Below are positions 27,600-36,728 of a stretch of 63,194 bases of DNA, one piece after another. Under the pieces are notes generated by a model, which did not search any database, was not told the origin of the DNA, and worked only from the letters and a program-made list of their open reading frames with translations. The stretch comes from Acidiphilium sp. 37-60-79 (GTDB lineage: Bacteria > Pseudomonadota > Alphaproteobacteria > Acetobacterales > Acetobacteraceae), in contig NCBV01000007.1 in the NCBI GenBank assembly GCA_002279355.1, positions 1 through 63,194 on the forward strand. The letters run 5' to 3'. Within the stretch, counting starts at the first letter, position 1, and every line of letters begins with the position of its first letter. The position numbers and the translations under genes are program-made.

Positions 27600-28553
27600 T
27601 TGCCCCAGCCATCCGCCACCAATAGCCTCGCCGTCGTCATCGACGCGCCCAAGCAGGTCGCCTTGCGCCGCCTGACCTTGGACCCGATGGGCGATGAGGA
27701 TGTGCTGGTGGATATTGACTGGAGCAGCATCAGCGCTGGCACCGAAAAACTACTCTGGTCCGGCACCATGCCGCCCTTCCCCGGCATGGGTTACCCGCTG
27801 GTGCCAGGCTATGAGGCGGTCGGCCACATCACCGATGCAACCGGCGCTGCCCGATCGCGCATTGGCCAAACCGTGTTCGTCCCTGGCGCTCGCTGTTTTG
27901 GCGATGTGCGCGGGCTGTTCGGCGGCAATGCGGCCCGCGTGGTGCTGCCCGCCGCCCGCGCCATCACGATTGATGCCGAGCTTGGTGATCGTGGCGTGCT
28001 GCTGGCCCTCGCCGCCACCGCCCAACATGCGCTCAGCGTCGCCGCCCGAACGCCGGACTTGATTATTGGTCATGGCGTGCTCGGGCGCCTGATCGCCCGC
28101 CTCGCCGTCGCCGCCGGTCACGGGCCAATGGTGTGGGAGACCAATCCGGCCCGCCAGCAAGCTGACCCCGGCTACAACGTGTCGCACCCCGAGGCCGATT
28201 CGCGTCGCGATTATCGCTGCGTGATCGATGCCAGCGGCGATCCCAAAATCATCGATACGTTGGTCGCCCGCCTCACACGAGGCGGGCGCATCATCCTGGC
28301 CGGGTTTTATCCCGGTCGGCTCGATTTCGCATTCGCGCCGGCTTTCATGCGTGAAATCAGCATCGCCATCGCTGCCGAATGGCAAGCCGCCGATCTCGAT
28401 CATGTGCTGGCCTGCCTGCGGCACCAAAAACTCTCGCTCGACGGGCTGATCACCCATTACGCCCCGGCCCATGCTGCGGCCGAGGCCTACCACACCGCTT
28501 TCGGCGCCGCCGATTGTTTGAAGCTACTCATCGACTGGAGACATAGCGCATGA
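27600..28553 (+). CDS. bchC: 3-hydroxyethyl bacteriochlorophyllide a dehydrogenase
   Basis: 317 residues of the medium-chain dehydrogenase-like BchC family. The segments DIDWSSISAGTEKLLWSG, GYPLVPGYEAVG and VFVPGARCF match the family, with a dinucleotide-binding half containing VIDASG and GGRIILAGFYPG. It oxidises the 3-hydroxyethyl group to the acetyl group of bacteriochlorophyll a. No ATG fits: the ATGs at 27548 and 27560 are in other frames, so the start is the TTG at 27600, with GGAGA 5 bases ahead. The stop overlaps the bchX ATG by four bases. Confidence 0.93.
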   Translation: MPQPSATNSLAVVIDAPKQVALRRLTLDPMGDEDVLVDIDWSSISAGTEKLLWSGTMPPFPGMGYPLVPGYEAVGHITDATGAARSRIGQTVFVPGARCFGDVRGLFGGNAARVVLPAARAITIDAELGDRGVLLALAATAQHALSVAARTPDLIIGHGVLGRLIARLAVAAGHGPMVWETNPARQQADPGYNVSHPEADSRRDYRCVIDASGDPKIIDTLVARLTRGGRIILAGFYPGRLDFAFAPAFMREISIAIAAEWQAADLDHVLACLRHQKLSLDGLITHYAPAHAAAEAYHTAFGAADCLKLLIDWRHSA

Positions 28554-29524
28554 ACGCCACCCCCGGCCGCGTTGCCCCGGACACCGATATCGCCGCCAGC
28601 CTCACCGCTGGAGCCACCAAGAAAACCCAGATCATCGCGATCTATGGCAAGGGCGGCATCGGCAAAAGCTTCACCCTCGCCAATTTGTCTTATATGATGT
28701 CGCAGCTCGGCAAACGCGTGCTGCTGATCGGCTGCGACCCCAAGAGTGACACCACCTCGCTCCTGTTCGGTGGCCGTTCCTGCCCCACCATCATCGAAAC
28801 CTCCTCGCGCAAAAAAGCGGCGGGCGAAGCGGTGCAAATCGGCGATGTTTGCTTCAAGCGCGATGGGGTATTTGCCATGGAGCTCGGCGGCCCCGAGGTG
28901 GGCCGCGGCTGCGGCGGACGCGGCATCATCCATGGTTTTGAGCTGCTCGATAAACTCGGCTTTCACCAATGGGATTTCGATTACGTCCTGCTCGATTTCC
29001 TCGGTGACGTGGTGTGCGGCGGCTTTGGTCTGCCGATCGCGCGCGATCTGTGTCAGAAAGTCATCGTGGTCGGCTCGAACGATTTGCAATCGCTCTATGT
29101 CGCCAACAATGTGTGCTCGGCGGTTGATTATTTCCGCAATCTCGGCGGCAATGTCGGCGTCGCTGGTCTGGTGATCAACAAGGATGATGGCACCGGCGAA
29201 GCGCAAGCCTTCGCCGAAGCGGTCGGTATTCCAGTGCTCGCGGCCATTCCCGCCGATGAAGATATTCGCCGTAAATCAGCCAATTACGAAATCGTCGGCC
29301 AGCTCGGCGGGCGCTGGGCGCCGTTATTCGAAGCGCTCGGCGTGCAGGTCGCCGATGCTCCGCCGATCCGCCCAAAACCGCTGAGCCATGAAGGGCTGCT
29401 CGGCTTGTTCAAAGGCGATGCGGTTGGCCGTGGTGTCACCCTCAATCCCGCGACGCTCGAGGATATGTGCGGGTCCGACGTGCTGAACAAGCCCTCGCTC
29501 GAAGTGGTTTACGAGGGGGCCTGA
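28550..29524 (+). CDS. bchX: Chlorophyllide a reductase iron protein
   Basis: 324 residues, the NifH/BchL-like ATPase of chlorophyllide a reductase. P-loop GKGGIGKS at 33-40, GCDPKSDTTS at 61-70, and the two conserved Cys that hold the bridging 4Fe-4S cluster: Cys121 (GRGCGGRG) and Cys156 (DVVCGGFG). It passes electrons to BchYZ for reduction of ring B. Begins in an ATGA overlap with bchC and is followed by bchY after 3 bases. Confidence 0.97.
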   Translation: MNATPGRVAPDTDIAASLTAGATKKTQIIAIYGKGGIGKSFTLANLSYMMSQLGKRVLLIGCDPKSDTTSLLFGGRSCPTIIETSSRKKAAGEAVQIGDVCFKRDGVFAMELGGPEVGRGCGGRGIIHGFELLDKLGFHQWDFDYVLLDFLGDVVCGGFGLPIARDLCQKVIVVGSNDLQSLYVANNVCSAVDYFRNLGGNVGVAGLVINKDDGTGEAQAFAEAVGIPVLAAIPADEDIRRKSANYEIVGQLGGRWAPLFEALGVQVADAPPIRPKPLSHEGLLGLFKGDAVGRGVTLNPATLEDMCGSDVLNKPSLEVVYEGA

Positions 29525-29527
29525 GCC

Positions 29528-30982
29528 ATGACCCCGCCCGATGGTCTCGCCCCAACTCCCGCGCCGCAAGCCGCGGTCGGCTGTCACGGTGGTAAGGAAA
29601 CCATGCAGCAGGCCGCACGCGAAGCTGGCAAAAGTGCGACTTTGGCCAAGCTCGCGGCGGATTACCCGCAAGGGCCGCATGACCAGCCTCAATCAATGTG
29701 CCCCGCCTTCGGCTCATTGCGCGTGGGTTTGCGCATGCGCAGGGTCGCGACCATTCTCTCCGGCTCGGCCTGCTGCGTCTATGGCCTAACCTTCACCTCG
29801 CATTTCTATGGTGCGCGCCGCAGTGTCGGCTATGTGCCGTTCGACTCCGAGACCTTGGTCACTGGCCAACTTTTCGAAGATATCCGCAAAGCCGTGCGCG
29901 AAACCGCCCGCCCTGCCGATTATGACGCGGTGGTTATCATTAATCTTTGCGTGCCAACCGCCTCCGGCGTGCCGCTCGATTTGCTGCCCAAGGAAATCGA
30001 TGGGGTGCGAATTATCGGTATCGACGTGCCAGGCTTTGGCGTTCCCACCCATGCCGAAGCGAAAGACGTGCTGGCCGGTGCCATGCTGCGCTACGCTCGG
30101 CTCGAAGCCGAAGCCGGCGCCGTCGCGCGACCACGCGGCCCACGCGCCGAGGGTCCGAAAGTCACCCTGATCGGTGAATTATTCCCAGCCGATCCACCCG
30201 GCATCGCCGCTCTGCTCGCGCCGATGGGGCTTTCGCTCAGCCCCGCAATCCCCGCCCGTGAGTGGCGCGATCTTTATGGGGCGCTCGATTGCGCCATCGC
30301 CGCCGCCGTGCACCCGTTCTACACCGCGAGTGTGCGCGAATTTCGCGAAGCGGGCCGCGCCGTGGTGGGTTCCGCCCCGGTTGGCGAGGCCGCCACCGCC
30401 GATTGGCTCGATGCGATTGGCCGCGCCGTCAATATCGATGCGAAAACCATCGATCTTGCCAAGGCCAAAGCCCTAGCGCCCATCCGCGCCGTCATGGCCG
30501 CCAACCCCGTGGATGCGCGGATGATCGTCTCCGGCTATGAGGGCTCGGAACTCTTGATCGCCCGCCTATTGATCGAAGCGGGCGCGACCATTCCCTATGT
30601 CGGCACCGCCTTGCCACGCACCGAATGGAGCGATCCTGACCGCGAATGGCTCGAAGCCCAAGGCACCCATGTGCAATATCGCGCCTCCCTCGAGCAAGAC
30701 ATCGCCGCGATGCGCGATATTAATCCCGATCTCGCGCTCGGCACCACGCCGCTGGTGCAAGCGGCAAAGGAGCAAGGCACGCCTGCGGTCTATTTCACCA
30801 ACATCGTCTCCGCCCGCCCGGTGTTCGGCGCCGCCGGTGCTGCCGCCCTGCCCGCGATTGTGAATACCCAGAGCAAAGGGCGCGATCGCTTTGCGCGGAT
30901 GATCAGCTTTTTCGATCCCCCACCCGCCACCGCGAAAACCGCCACCGCGCAAACCACCAGCAAGGAACCCGCATCATGTTAG
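29528..30982 (+). CDS. bchY: Chlorophyllide a reductase subunit Y
   Basis: 484 residues, homologous to the NifD/BchN group. The cluster-binding Cys stand in [10 protein letters not shown] (about 57) and GSACCVYGL (about 80), and [11 protein letters not shown] supplies another. With BchZ it forms the catalytic tetramer holding the 4Fe-4S cluster and substrate. The N-terminus is Pro/Ala-rich and variable. The last 7 bases overlap bchZ. Confidence 0.95.
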   Translation: MTPPDGLAPTPAPQAAVGCHGGKETMQQAAREAGKSATLAKLAADYPQGPHDQPQSMCPAFGSLRVGLRMRRVATILSGSACCVYGLTFTSHFYGARRSVGYVPFDSETLVTGQLFEDIRKAVRETARPADYDAVVIINLCVPTASGVPLDLLPKEIDGVRIIGIDVPGFGVPTHAEAKDVLAGAMLRYARLEAEAGAVARPRGPRAEGPKVTLIGELFPADPPGIAALLAPMGLSLSPAIPAREWRDLYGALDCAIAAAVHPFYTASVREFREAGRAVVGSAPVGEAATADWLDAIGRAVNIDAKTIDLAKAKALAPIRAVMAANPVDARMIVSGYEGSELLIARLLIEAGATIPYVGTALPRTEWSDPDREWLEAQGTHVQYRASLEQDIAAMRDINPDLALGTTPLVQAAKEQGTPAVYFTNIVSARPVFGAAGAAALPAIVNTQSKGRDRFARMISFFDPPPATAKTATAQTTSKEPASC

Positions 30983-32412
30983 TGCAGGATCATGATCGCG
31001 CCGGTGGCTATTGGGGAGCTGTCTATGCATTCAGCGCGGTCAAAGGGCTGCGCGTCGTCATCGATGGTCCGGTCGGTTGCGAGAATCTGCCAGTCACCGC
31101 CGTGCTGCATTACACCGACGCCCTGCCCCCGCATGAACTGCCCATCGTGGTCACCGGACTTGATGAAGACTCGCTCTCAATGACCGGCACTGAAGGCCCG
31201 ATGAAGCGCGCAGCTGCCGCTGGTGATCAAAAACTCCCCGCCGTGGTGGTCACTGGCAGTATCGCCGAGATGATCGGGGGCGGCGTCACCCCTGAAGGCT
31301 CTAATCTCAAACGCTTCCTGCCGCGCACCATCGATGAGGATCAATGGCAAAGTGCCGATCGCGCCTTGGTTTGGCTATGGAACGAATTTGGCAATGCCAA
31401 GTCCAAACGCCCCGAGCGCAAGAGCGAAAAACCGCTGATCAATCTGATTGGCCCGATGTATGGCACCTTCAACATGCCATCGGATCTCGCGGAAATCCGC
31501 CGCCTAGTCGAGGGCATCGGCGCTGAGATCAATATGGTGTTCCCGCTCGGCGCGCCGCTCAAAGACATCCCCAAACTGGCCGATGCCAGTGTCAATATCT
31601 GCCTCTATCACGAGTTTGGCCGCAAGCTCTGCGAGGAATTGGGCAAGCCCTATCTGATGGCGCCCATGGGTTTCTTTGCCACCACCAATTTCCTGCGCAA
31701 GCTCGGCGAATTGACCGGCCTTGACCCCGAGCCCTTCATTGCGCGCGAGAAGACCGAAACCATCAAGCCGATTTGGGATCTCTGGCGCAGCGTCACCCAG
31801 GATTTCTTTGCCACCGCCTCATTCGCCGTGGTCGCCACCCAAACCTATGCGCGCGGCATTCACCGCCTGCTGCATGAAGAGCTTGGCATCCCCTGCAACT
31901 TTACCGTCGAGCGCAAACCCGGCATCAAGCCCGATAATGACGCCGTGCGGCGCATGGTGGCCGAAAACCCGCCTTTGGTGTTGTTTGGCTCTTACAATGA
32001 ACGCATGTATGCCGCCGAACGCGGTGGCCGCTCGATGTATATTCCCGCCTCGTTTCCTGGTGCCATTATCCGCCGCGCCACCGGCACGCCGTTCATGGGA
32101 TATGCAGGCGCCACGTATATCGTCCAGGAATATTGCAACGCGTTGTTTGATGCGCTGTTCTTTATTTTGCCGCTCGGCACCGAGCTCGACAAAATCGATC
32201 CGACACCCGCGAAATCCGATGCGGTTCTGCTCTGGGATGATACCGCGTTGCGCGCCCTTGATCGCGCCGTCGAGAGCGAGCCGTTCCTGATCCGCATTTC
32301 CGCCGCCAAACGCCTGCGTGATCGCGCCGAACAGGCCGCACGCGCTGCCGGCAGTGACCGGGTAACCCTCAACCATCTCGCCGCCGCCGCCCCCGATCGG
32401 GTGCTGGCATGA
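30976..32412 (+). CDS. bchZ: Chlorophyllide a reductase subunit Z
   Basis: 478 residues, NifK/BchB-like partner of BchY. Key stretches: [23 protein letters not shown] in parts, [24 protein letters not shown], and the C-terminal [16 protein letters not shown] helix. It completes the ring B reductase. A GCATGATGG end places an overlapping small open frame directly after the stop; pufB starts 142 bases later. There is no separate strong terminator, so read-through into puf is expected as in the classic superoperon. Confidence 0.95.
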   Translation: MLVQDHDRAGGYWGAVYAFSAVKGLRVVIDGPVGCENLPVTAVLHYTDALPPHELPIVVTGLDEDSLSMTGTEGPMKRAAAAGDQKLPAVVVTGSIAEMIGGGVTPEGSNLKRFLPRTIDEDQWQSADRALVWLWNEFGNAKSKRPERKSEKPLINLIGPMYGTFNMPSDLAEIRRLVEGIGAEINMVFPLGAPLKDIPKLADASVNICLYHEFGRKLCEELGKPYLMAPMGFFATTNFLRKLGELTGLDPEPFIAREKTETIKPIWDLWRSVTQDFFATASFAVVATQTYARGIHRLLHEELGIPCNFTVERKPGIKPDNDAVRRMVAENPPLVLFGSYNERMYAAERGGRSMYIPASFPGAIIRRATGTPFMGYAGATYIVQEYCNALFDALFFILPLGTELDKIDPTPAKSDAVLLWDDTALRALDRAVESEPFLIRISAAKRLRDRAEQAARAAGSDRVTLNHLAAAAPDRVLA

Positions 32413-32552
32413 TGGCGCAGAACAGCATGCACCGGCCTTCGCCGGGCAACCCCATGGACGTCATCCTCACCGATGGCCCCATCTCCCCGCGCGGAGTGCG
32501 CTCGGAAACGGCATGGTGCCGCAAGGCATCATGTTCCTTGGTAACGGAGTAG
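32409..32552 (+). CDS. Possible 47-residue small protein or leader between bchZ and pufB
   Basis: An open frame starts at an ATG overlapping the bchZ stop (ATGA) and ends with a TAG two bases before the pufB ATG, so its stop lies within the pufB ribosome site. The product starts [15 protein letters not shown] and contains [14 protein letters not shown]. It does not resemble PufQ, which occupies this place in Rhodobacter and is a membrane protein; this one has no membrane segment. The exact overlap at both ends is what suggests translation. It could instead be chance. Confidence 0.35.
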   Translation: MMAQNSMHRPSPGNPMDVILTDGPISPRGVRSETAWCRKASCSLVTE

Positions 32553-32554
32553 TT

Positions 32555-32791
32555 ATGTCAACCTCAACTCAGGAACGGGAAGGCTCGCTGAGCGGGCTCA
32601 CCGAACGTGAAGCGAAAGAGTTCCATAGCATTTTTATGGTCAGCTTTCTCGCTTTTTGCGTGATCGCCGCGATCGCGCATTTCCTGGTCTGGCAATGGCG
32701 CCCCTGGATTCCGGGACCCCATGGCTATGCCATGATGATGCTCGATCATGCTCGTGTCGGGGTCAGTCATCTGACCTCGCGTATCGGTTAA
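32555..32791 (+). CDS. pufB: Light-harvesting 1 beta subunit
   Basis: 78 residues. The cytoplasmic N-terminus includes [17 protein letters not shown], followed by the single helix [22 protein letters not shown]; the His of AIAHF is the bacteriochlorophyll ligand and the other His, in EFHSIF, is the conserved one near the membrane surface. A tail of about 22 residues after RPWIPG is longer than in most LH1 beta chains. GGAG lies 5 bases before the ATG; an upstream in-frame ATG at 32513 overlaps the preceding small frame and would add 14 unlikely residues. Confidence 0.95.
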   Translation: MSTSTQEREGSLSGLTEREAKEFHSIFMVSFLAFCVIAAIAHFLVWQWRPWIPGPHGYAMMMLDHARVGVSHLTSRIG

Positions 32792-32803
32792 GGAGGATAG
32801 ACC

Positions 32804-32983
32804 ATGTGGCGCATGTGGCTGCTGTTCGATCCGCGCAGAGTTCTCACCGCACTCGGGGTATTCCTGTTTGTGTTGGCTCTGCTGATTCACTTCATCCTGC
32901 TCAGCACCCCCCGGTTCGACTGGTTGGGAAGCGCACCGGCCGTGACGGCGGCACAAATGTCGTCAATGCCGGCGAGCAAATAG
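32804..32983 (+). CDS. pufA: Light-harvesting 1 alpha subunit
   Basis: 59 residues: [19 protein letters not shown], then the membrane helix ending [11 protein letters not shown], then PRFDWLG. The His in LLIHF is the bacteriochlorophyll ligand, and the Trp of FDWLG follows in the usual position. A very strong AGGAGG site lies 8 bases before the ATG. It follows pufB after 12 bases and is separated from pufL by two hairpins, so it is expected to accumulate in excess of the reaction centre. Confidence 0.95.
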   Translation: MWRMWLLFDPRRVLTALGVFLFVLALLIHFILLSTPRFDWLGSAPAVTAAQMSSMPASK

Positions 32984-32986
32984 CCT

Positions 32987-33036
32987 TCACGCTCAGCGTG
33001 ATCGGAACCCCGAGGCTCGCTCTGCGAGGCTCGGGG
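32987..33036 (+). promoter_or_regulatory. pufA-pufL intercistronic mRNA hairpins
   Basis: Two stem-loops directly follow pufA. The first, 32987-33001, has arms TCACGC and GCGTGA around a 3-base loop. The second, 33008-33036, has 13-base arms (33008-33020 and 33024-33036) with one G-G mismatch and a TCT loop. No T-run follows, so they are not terminators. In Rhodobacter, hairpins at this place protect the pufBA transcript from decay and set the LH1 to reaction-centre ratio. Confidence 0.75.
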
Positions 33037-33079
33037 ACCACCGACACTAACAGTATAGGGCACGGAAAGGACCAACCCG

Positions 33080-33916
33080 ATGGCGATGCTCAGTTTTGAA
33101 CAAAAATACCGCGTCCGCGGCGGTACGTTAATTGGCGGTGATTTATTCGACTTCTGGGTTGGCCCCTTTTATGTCGGCTTCTTTGGGGTCACCACTGCAT
33201 TTTTCTCGATCCTCGGCACCCTGCTGATTGTTTGGGGTGCGGCAATTGGGCCAACTTGGAATATCTGGCGCATCAATATCGCGCCTCCCGCTTTGCATTA
33301 CGGCCTTGGCCTCGCCCCGCTCGCGCATGGTGGCCTTTGGCAAATCATCACCATCTGCGCCATCGGGGCGTTCTGCTCCTGGGCGCTGCGCGAGGTTGAA
33401 ATATCCCGCAAACTCGGCATCGGGCTGCATGTGCCCGCCGCGTTCGGCGTCGCAATTTTCGCTTATGTCTCGCTCGAAGTGATCCGCCCGTTATTGATGG
33501 GTGCTTGGGGTGTGGCCTTCCCGTATGGCATTATGAGCCATCTCGATTGGGTCTCCAACACTGGTTATGCCTACGTCAATTTCGAATATAACCCAATGCA
33601 TATGGTCGCCGTGACCTTATTCTTCACCACCACCCTAGCCCTTTCTCTACACGGCTCGCTGGTGCTCGCCGCGATCAATCCAGCCAAAGGCGAGGTGGTA
33701 AAATTCGCGGAACATGAAGACACGTTCTTCCGCGATATCATCGGCTACTCAATCGGCACGCTGGGCATCCATCGCCTCGGCCTATTCCTCGCGCTAGGTG
33801 CAGTATTCGCCTCAGCCGCGTGCATTCTGATTTCGGGTCCATTCTGGACCCAGGGATGGCCCTCCTGGTGGGGCTGGTGGCTGCATCTGCCGATCTGGTC
33901 TGCGGCAGGCCATTAG
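33080..33916 (+). CDS. pufL: Photosynthetic reaction centre L subunit (Glu-L168 form)
   Basis: 278 residues, nearly colinear with known L subunits, five membrane helices. Using standard numbering (one less than this protein's): accessory chlorophyll ligand His L153, special-pair ligand His L173, iron ligands His L190 and L230, quinone-B proton path His L211, Glu L212 and Asp L213, and Tyr L162 are all present. The notable change is Glu at L168 (NFEYNPMHM), where His is normal; this is the Acidiphilium form linked to zinc-bacteriochlorophyll a in acid habitats. AAGGA lies 8 bases before the ATG. Confidence 0.97.
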   Translation: MAMLSFEQKYRVRGGTLIGGDLFDFWVGPFYVGFFGVTTAFFSILGTLLIVWGAAIGPTWNIWRINIAPPALHYGLGLAPLAHGGLWQIITICAIGAFCSWALREVEISRKLGIGLHVPAAFGVAIFAYVSLEVIRPLLMGAWGVAFPYGIMSHLDWVSNTGYAYVNFEYNPMHMVAVTLFFTTTLALSLHGSLVLAAINPAKGEVVKFAEHEDTFFRDIIGYSIGTLGIHRLGLFLALGAVFASAACILISGPFWTQGWPSWWGWWLHLPIWSAAGH

Positions 33917-33970
33917 GCGGGAGCATTAACATGACCACCATCATAACAACCCGTCAGTTAGGGGTCTATC

Positions 33971-34948
33971 ATGGCTGAATATCAAAACCTGTTCACCCGC
34001 GTGCAAGTGCGCGGTCCGGCAAGCCACGGCGTTCCCGCGGCACCGGGCAGCATCTGGGACCGGCAAGGCAAGCCGATTTTCAGCCACCTGCTCGGCCAAA
34101 TCGGCAACGCGCAAGTCGGCCCAGTCTATCTGGGCACGCTGGGCATGGCCTCGCTCATTTGCGGCTTCATCGCCTTTGAAATCATCGGGCTGAATATGTG
34201 GGCCTCGGTCCATTGGAACCCGATCCTGTTTGTGCGTGATCTGCCCTGGCTCGCCCTGGAGCCACCACCGCCCTCCTATGGCCTGCATTTACCGCCATTG
34301 GCTCAAGGCGGCTGGTGGCTGATGGCTGGGTTATTCCTCACGGCCTCGCTCATTTTATGGTGTGCCCGCATCTATCGCCGCTCGCGCCAGCTTGGCATCG
34401 GCACCCATACGGCCTGGGCCTTCGCCTCAGCGATTTGGCTCTATCTGGTGCTCGGCTTCATCCGTCCGTTACTGATGGGCAGCTGGGGCGAAGCACCACC
34501 GTTCGGCATTTTCCCGCATCTGGACTGGACCGTTGCCTTTTCGCTCCGCTATGGCAATCTTTACTACGATCCGTTCCATATGCTCTCCATCGTGTTCCTC
34601 TACGGTTCGGTCCTGTTGTTTGCGATGCATGCCGCCACCATCCTCGCGGTTGGCCGCTTCGGCGGCGAGCGTGAAGTGGAGCAAACCGTCGATCGCGGCA
34701 CCGCCTCGGAGCGTGCGGGCCTGTTCTGGCGCTGGACCATGGGCTTTAACGCCACCATGGAATCAATCCATCGCTGGGCTTGGTGGTTCGCGGTGCTCTG
34801 CCCACTGACCGGCGGCATCGGTATTCTGCTCACCGGCACGGTGGTTGATGACTGGTTCCTATGGGCGGTGAAGCATCATATCACAGCCCCCTACCCCCAT
34901 ATCTATGGCAGCGTGACCGATCCTTCTGCGACGGGAGCAAAACAATGA
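33971..34948 (+). CDS. pufM: Photosynthetic reaction centre M subunit
   Basis: 325 residues, colinear with known M subunits. The special-pair ligand is the His of DPFHML (M202), Tyr M210 is in FLYGSVL, the iron-ligand His is in FAMHAAT and the Glu ligand in GGEREVEQ; a further iron His is in ESIHRWA. Around the special pair the sequence is [11 protein letters not shown], where Rhodobacter sphaeroides has HGNLFYNPFH, so Tyr stands at M197 and Asp at M199. AGGGG lies 6 bases before the ATG. The stop overlaps the pufC ATG (ATGA). Confidence 0.97.
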   Translation: MAEYQNLFTRVQVRGPASHGVPAAPGSIWDRQGKPIFSHLLGQIGNAQVGPVYLGTLGMASLICGFIAFEIIGLNMWASVHWNPILFVRDLPWLALEPPPPSYGLHLPPLAQGGWWLMAGLFLTASLILWCARIYRRSRQLGIGTHTAWAFASAIWLYLVLGFIRPLLMGSWGEAPPFGIFPHLDWTVAFSLRYGNLYYDPFHMLSIVFLYGSVLLFAMHAATILAVGRFGGEREVEQTVDRGTASERAGLFWRWTMGFNATMESIHRWAWWFAVLCPLTGGIGILLTGTVVDDWFLWAVKHHITAPYPHIYGSVTDPSATGAKQ

Positions 34949-36129
34949 GAGTATCAATCCCGCTCCTGGGCATGGTCGGCGCGCTCGCTCTCGGTGTGGT
35001 CGCCGTCCTCACCCTCAGCCACCCCCCCACGATCTCGATCCAGCGCGGTTATCGCGGCACCGGCATGCAACTTGAATATACGCCGCATCAAATCGCCACC
35101 GCGTTTAAAACCAACCAAGCTCCTACCGCCATCCCGCAAACCAATGCCGGCCCTGCCGCCGGCACGATCTATCAAAACGTGCAAGTGCTGAAAAACGTGC
35201 CGGTCAGCGCCTTCGCGGGCATTATGGTATCGATGACGCAATGGGTCGCACCGAAACAAGGCTGCGGCTATTGCCATGTCGCTGGTAATTTCGCCTCCGA
35301 CGCGAAATATACCAAACGCGTGGCGCGCCGCATGATCCAAATGACGCTCTACATTAATTCGCATTGGAAACAACACGTCAAAAATGTAGGCGTCACCTGC
35401 GATACCTGCCATCGGGGCAATAACGCGCCAAGCCAAGTCTGGTTTACCGGCGTGCCCAGCACCGCCGCTGGCGGGCTCACCCAAGGCTTCACCGGCGAGG
35501 CGATGCCCTCCGCCGCCGCCGACGGCTCGGCTCTGACCTCGGACCCATTCACCCCATTCCTCCTTGGGCATGATAAAATCCGGGTAAGCGGCAAAACGGC
35601 GCTGCCGAATGGCAATCGCATGTCAGTGCAGCAAACCGAATGGACCTACGCACTGATGATGAGCTATTCGAGCGCGCTCGGCGTCAATTGCGATTATTGC
35701 CATAACACGCGCGCCTTCAACAAATGGAGCGAAAGCACACCGCAACGGGTGATCGCCTATTACGGCCTGCACATGGTTCGCGCCCTTAACAATGACTATA
35801 TGGTGCCCCTCACCGGCACCTTCGCACACAACATGCTCGGACCGAGCGGCGATGTCGCAAAAATCAATTGCGCCACCTGCCACCAGGGTGCCTACAAGCC
35901 CCTGCTCGGCGCGAAAATGGCCGCTCAATACCCCTATCTGGAAGGGCCCGGCACCCTCGCCGATCCCGACCCGAAATCTCCTGCCGCCAGCGGCGAAGCC
36001 AATCCAGCGATGATCACCATGACGGCGGTCACCACAACGCCCGCCGCGTCATCTCCATCATCAACCACCGCTTCGCCCAGCACCAACACGGCCCCCGCCT
36101 CGTCGGCAACCACCAAGCCGACCCAATAA
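34945..36129 (+). CDS. pufC: Tetraheme cytochrome subunit of the reaction centre
   Basis: 394 residues. Four CXXCH heme sites are present: CGYCH (107-111), CDTCH (152-156), CDYCH (249-253) and CATCH (309-313). It donates electrons to the oxidised special pair on the periplasmic side. The N-terminal hydrophobic stretch (about 5-25) has no lipobox Cys, unlike the lipidated form in Blastochloris, so it may stay anchored by this helix. The C-terminus, after [10 protein letters not shown], is a Ser/Thr/Ala/Pro-rich tail of about 45 residues. Translationally coupled to pufM; last gene of the series, with a terminator 28 bases on. Confidence 0.96.
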   Translation: MRVSIPLLGMVGALALGVVAVLTLSHPPTISIQRGYRGTGMQLEYTPHQIATAFKTNQAPTAIPQTNAGPAAGTIYQNVQVLKNVPVSAFAGIMVSMTQWVAPKQGCGYCHVAGNFASDAKYTKRVARRMIQMTLYINSHWKQHVKNVGVTCDTCHRGNNAPSQVWFTGVPSTAAGGLTQGFTGEAMPSAAADGSALTSDPFTPFLLGHDKIRVSGKTALPNGNRMSVQQTEWTYALMMSYSSALGVNCDYCHNTRAFNKWSESTPQRVIAYYGLHMVRALNNDYMVPLTGTFAHNMLGPSGDVAKINCATCHQGAYKPLLGAKMAAQYPYLEGPGTLADPDPKSPAASGEANPAMITMTAVTTTPAASSPSSTTASPSTNTAPASSATTKPTQ

Positions 36130-36157
36130 CCCCCCTGCGTCGCTTTATGACGCATCA

Positions 36158-36190
36158 GGGCGCGGGGCTCGTTCCCGCGCCCCTTTTTTT
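36158..36190 (+). terminator. Rho-independent terminator after pufC
   Basis: A 9-base-pair GC-rich stem (GGGCGCGGG at 36158-36166 and CCCGCGCCC at 36174-36182) with a 7-base loop, followed by seven T (36184-36190). It closes the crtE-to-pufC series. Confidence 0.9.
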
Positions 36191-36309
36191 GCCTTGACTG
36201 TAACATTCCTGATCGAAGAAGTTACTGGACGCGTAACGAAAGGGGCGCTATCATGATTGCAGAATCAGAATAGCGTAATAAAATTTATAGCGTATTCAAG
36301 GTATTTGAC

Positions 36310-36720
36310 ATGTTGAGCAACATCTATTCTTTCTCCGGACGCCTCGGTCGGCTTGCCTATTTCGGCTTCTCGATACTCGGCACCATCATTGCGGGCATAC
36401 CGTTGACGATCGGCCTCATCGCGATCGTGAAAGGACGCCAGGATAGTGATATGGTTTTGCTCGTTGTTGGTATCACGCTGGCGACGCTTGGCTTGGTATT
36501 GCTCTACTGGTCGATCATCAGCCTCGCCGTCAAACGGTTGCACGACCTTGATTTGTCCGGGATTCACGCCGCCTGGATCATTTTCGGTCCAAGCCTCTTG
36601 GCGGCAATTTTGCGCACGAGTGCGCCAGGGTTGGAATTCGTCGCTGGATTGCTAAGCCTTGGACTGAGTCTGTGGTTAGTATTTGCGCCCGGCACCGAAG
36701 GTCGAAATATGTTTGGTTAA
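36310..36720 (+). CDS. DUF805 membrane protein
   Basis: 136 residues with the DUF805 pattern: an N-terminal FSGRLGRLAYFGF block, two or three hydrophobic helices, and the conserved KRLHDLDLSGIHAAW block, ending GTEGRNMFG. These inner-membrane proteins have no established function. It lies alone between the puf terminator and hldE, which it meets head-on with 8 bases between. Weak AAGG lies 9 bases before the ATG. Confidence 0.85.
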   Translation: MLSNIYSFSGRLGRLAYFGFSILGTIIAGIPLTIGLIAIVKGRQDSDMVLLVVGITLATLGLVLLYWSIISLAVKRLHDLDLSGIHAAWIIFGPSLLAAILRTSAPGLEFVAGLLSLGLSLWLVFAPGTEGRNMFG

Positions 36721-36728
36721 GGCCACTG

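Noticed and set aside
32409-32552. pufQ
   Set aside because: No membrane helix and no resemblance to known PufQ; kept only as an unnamed small frame.
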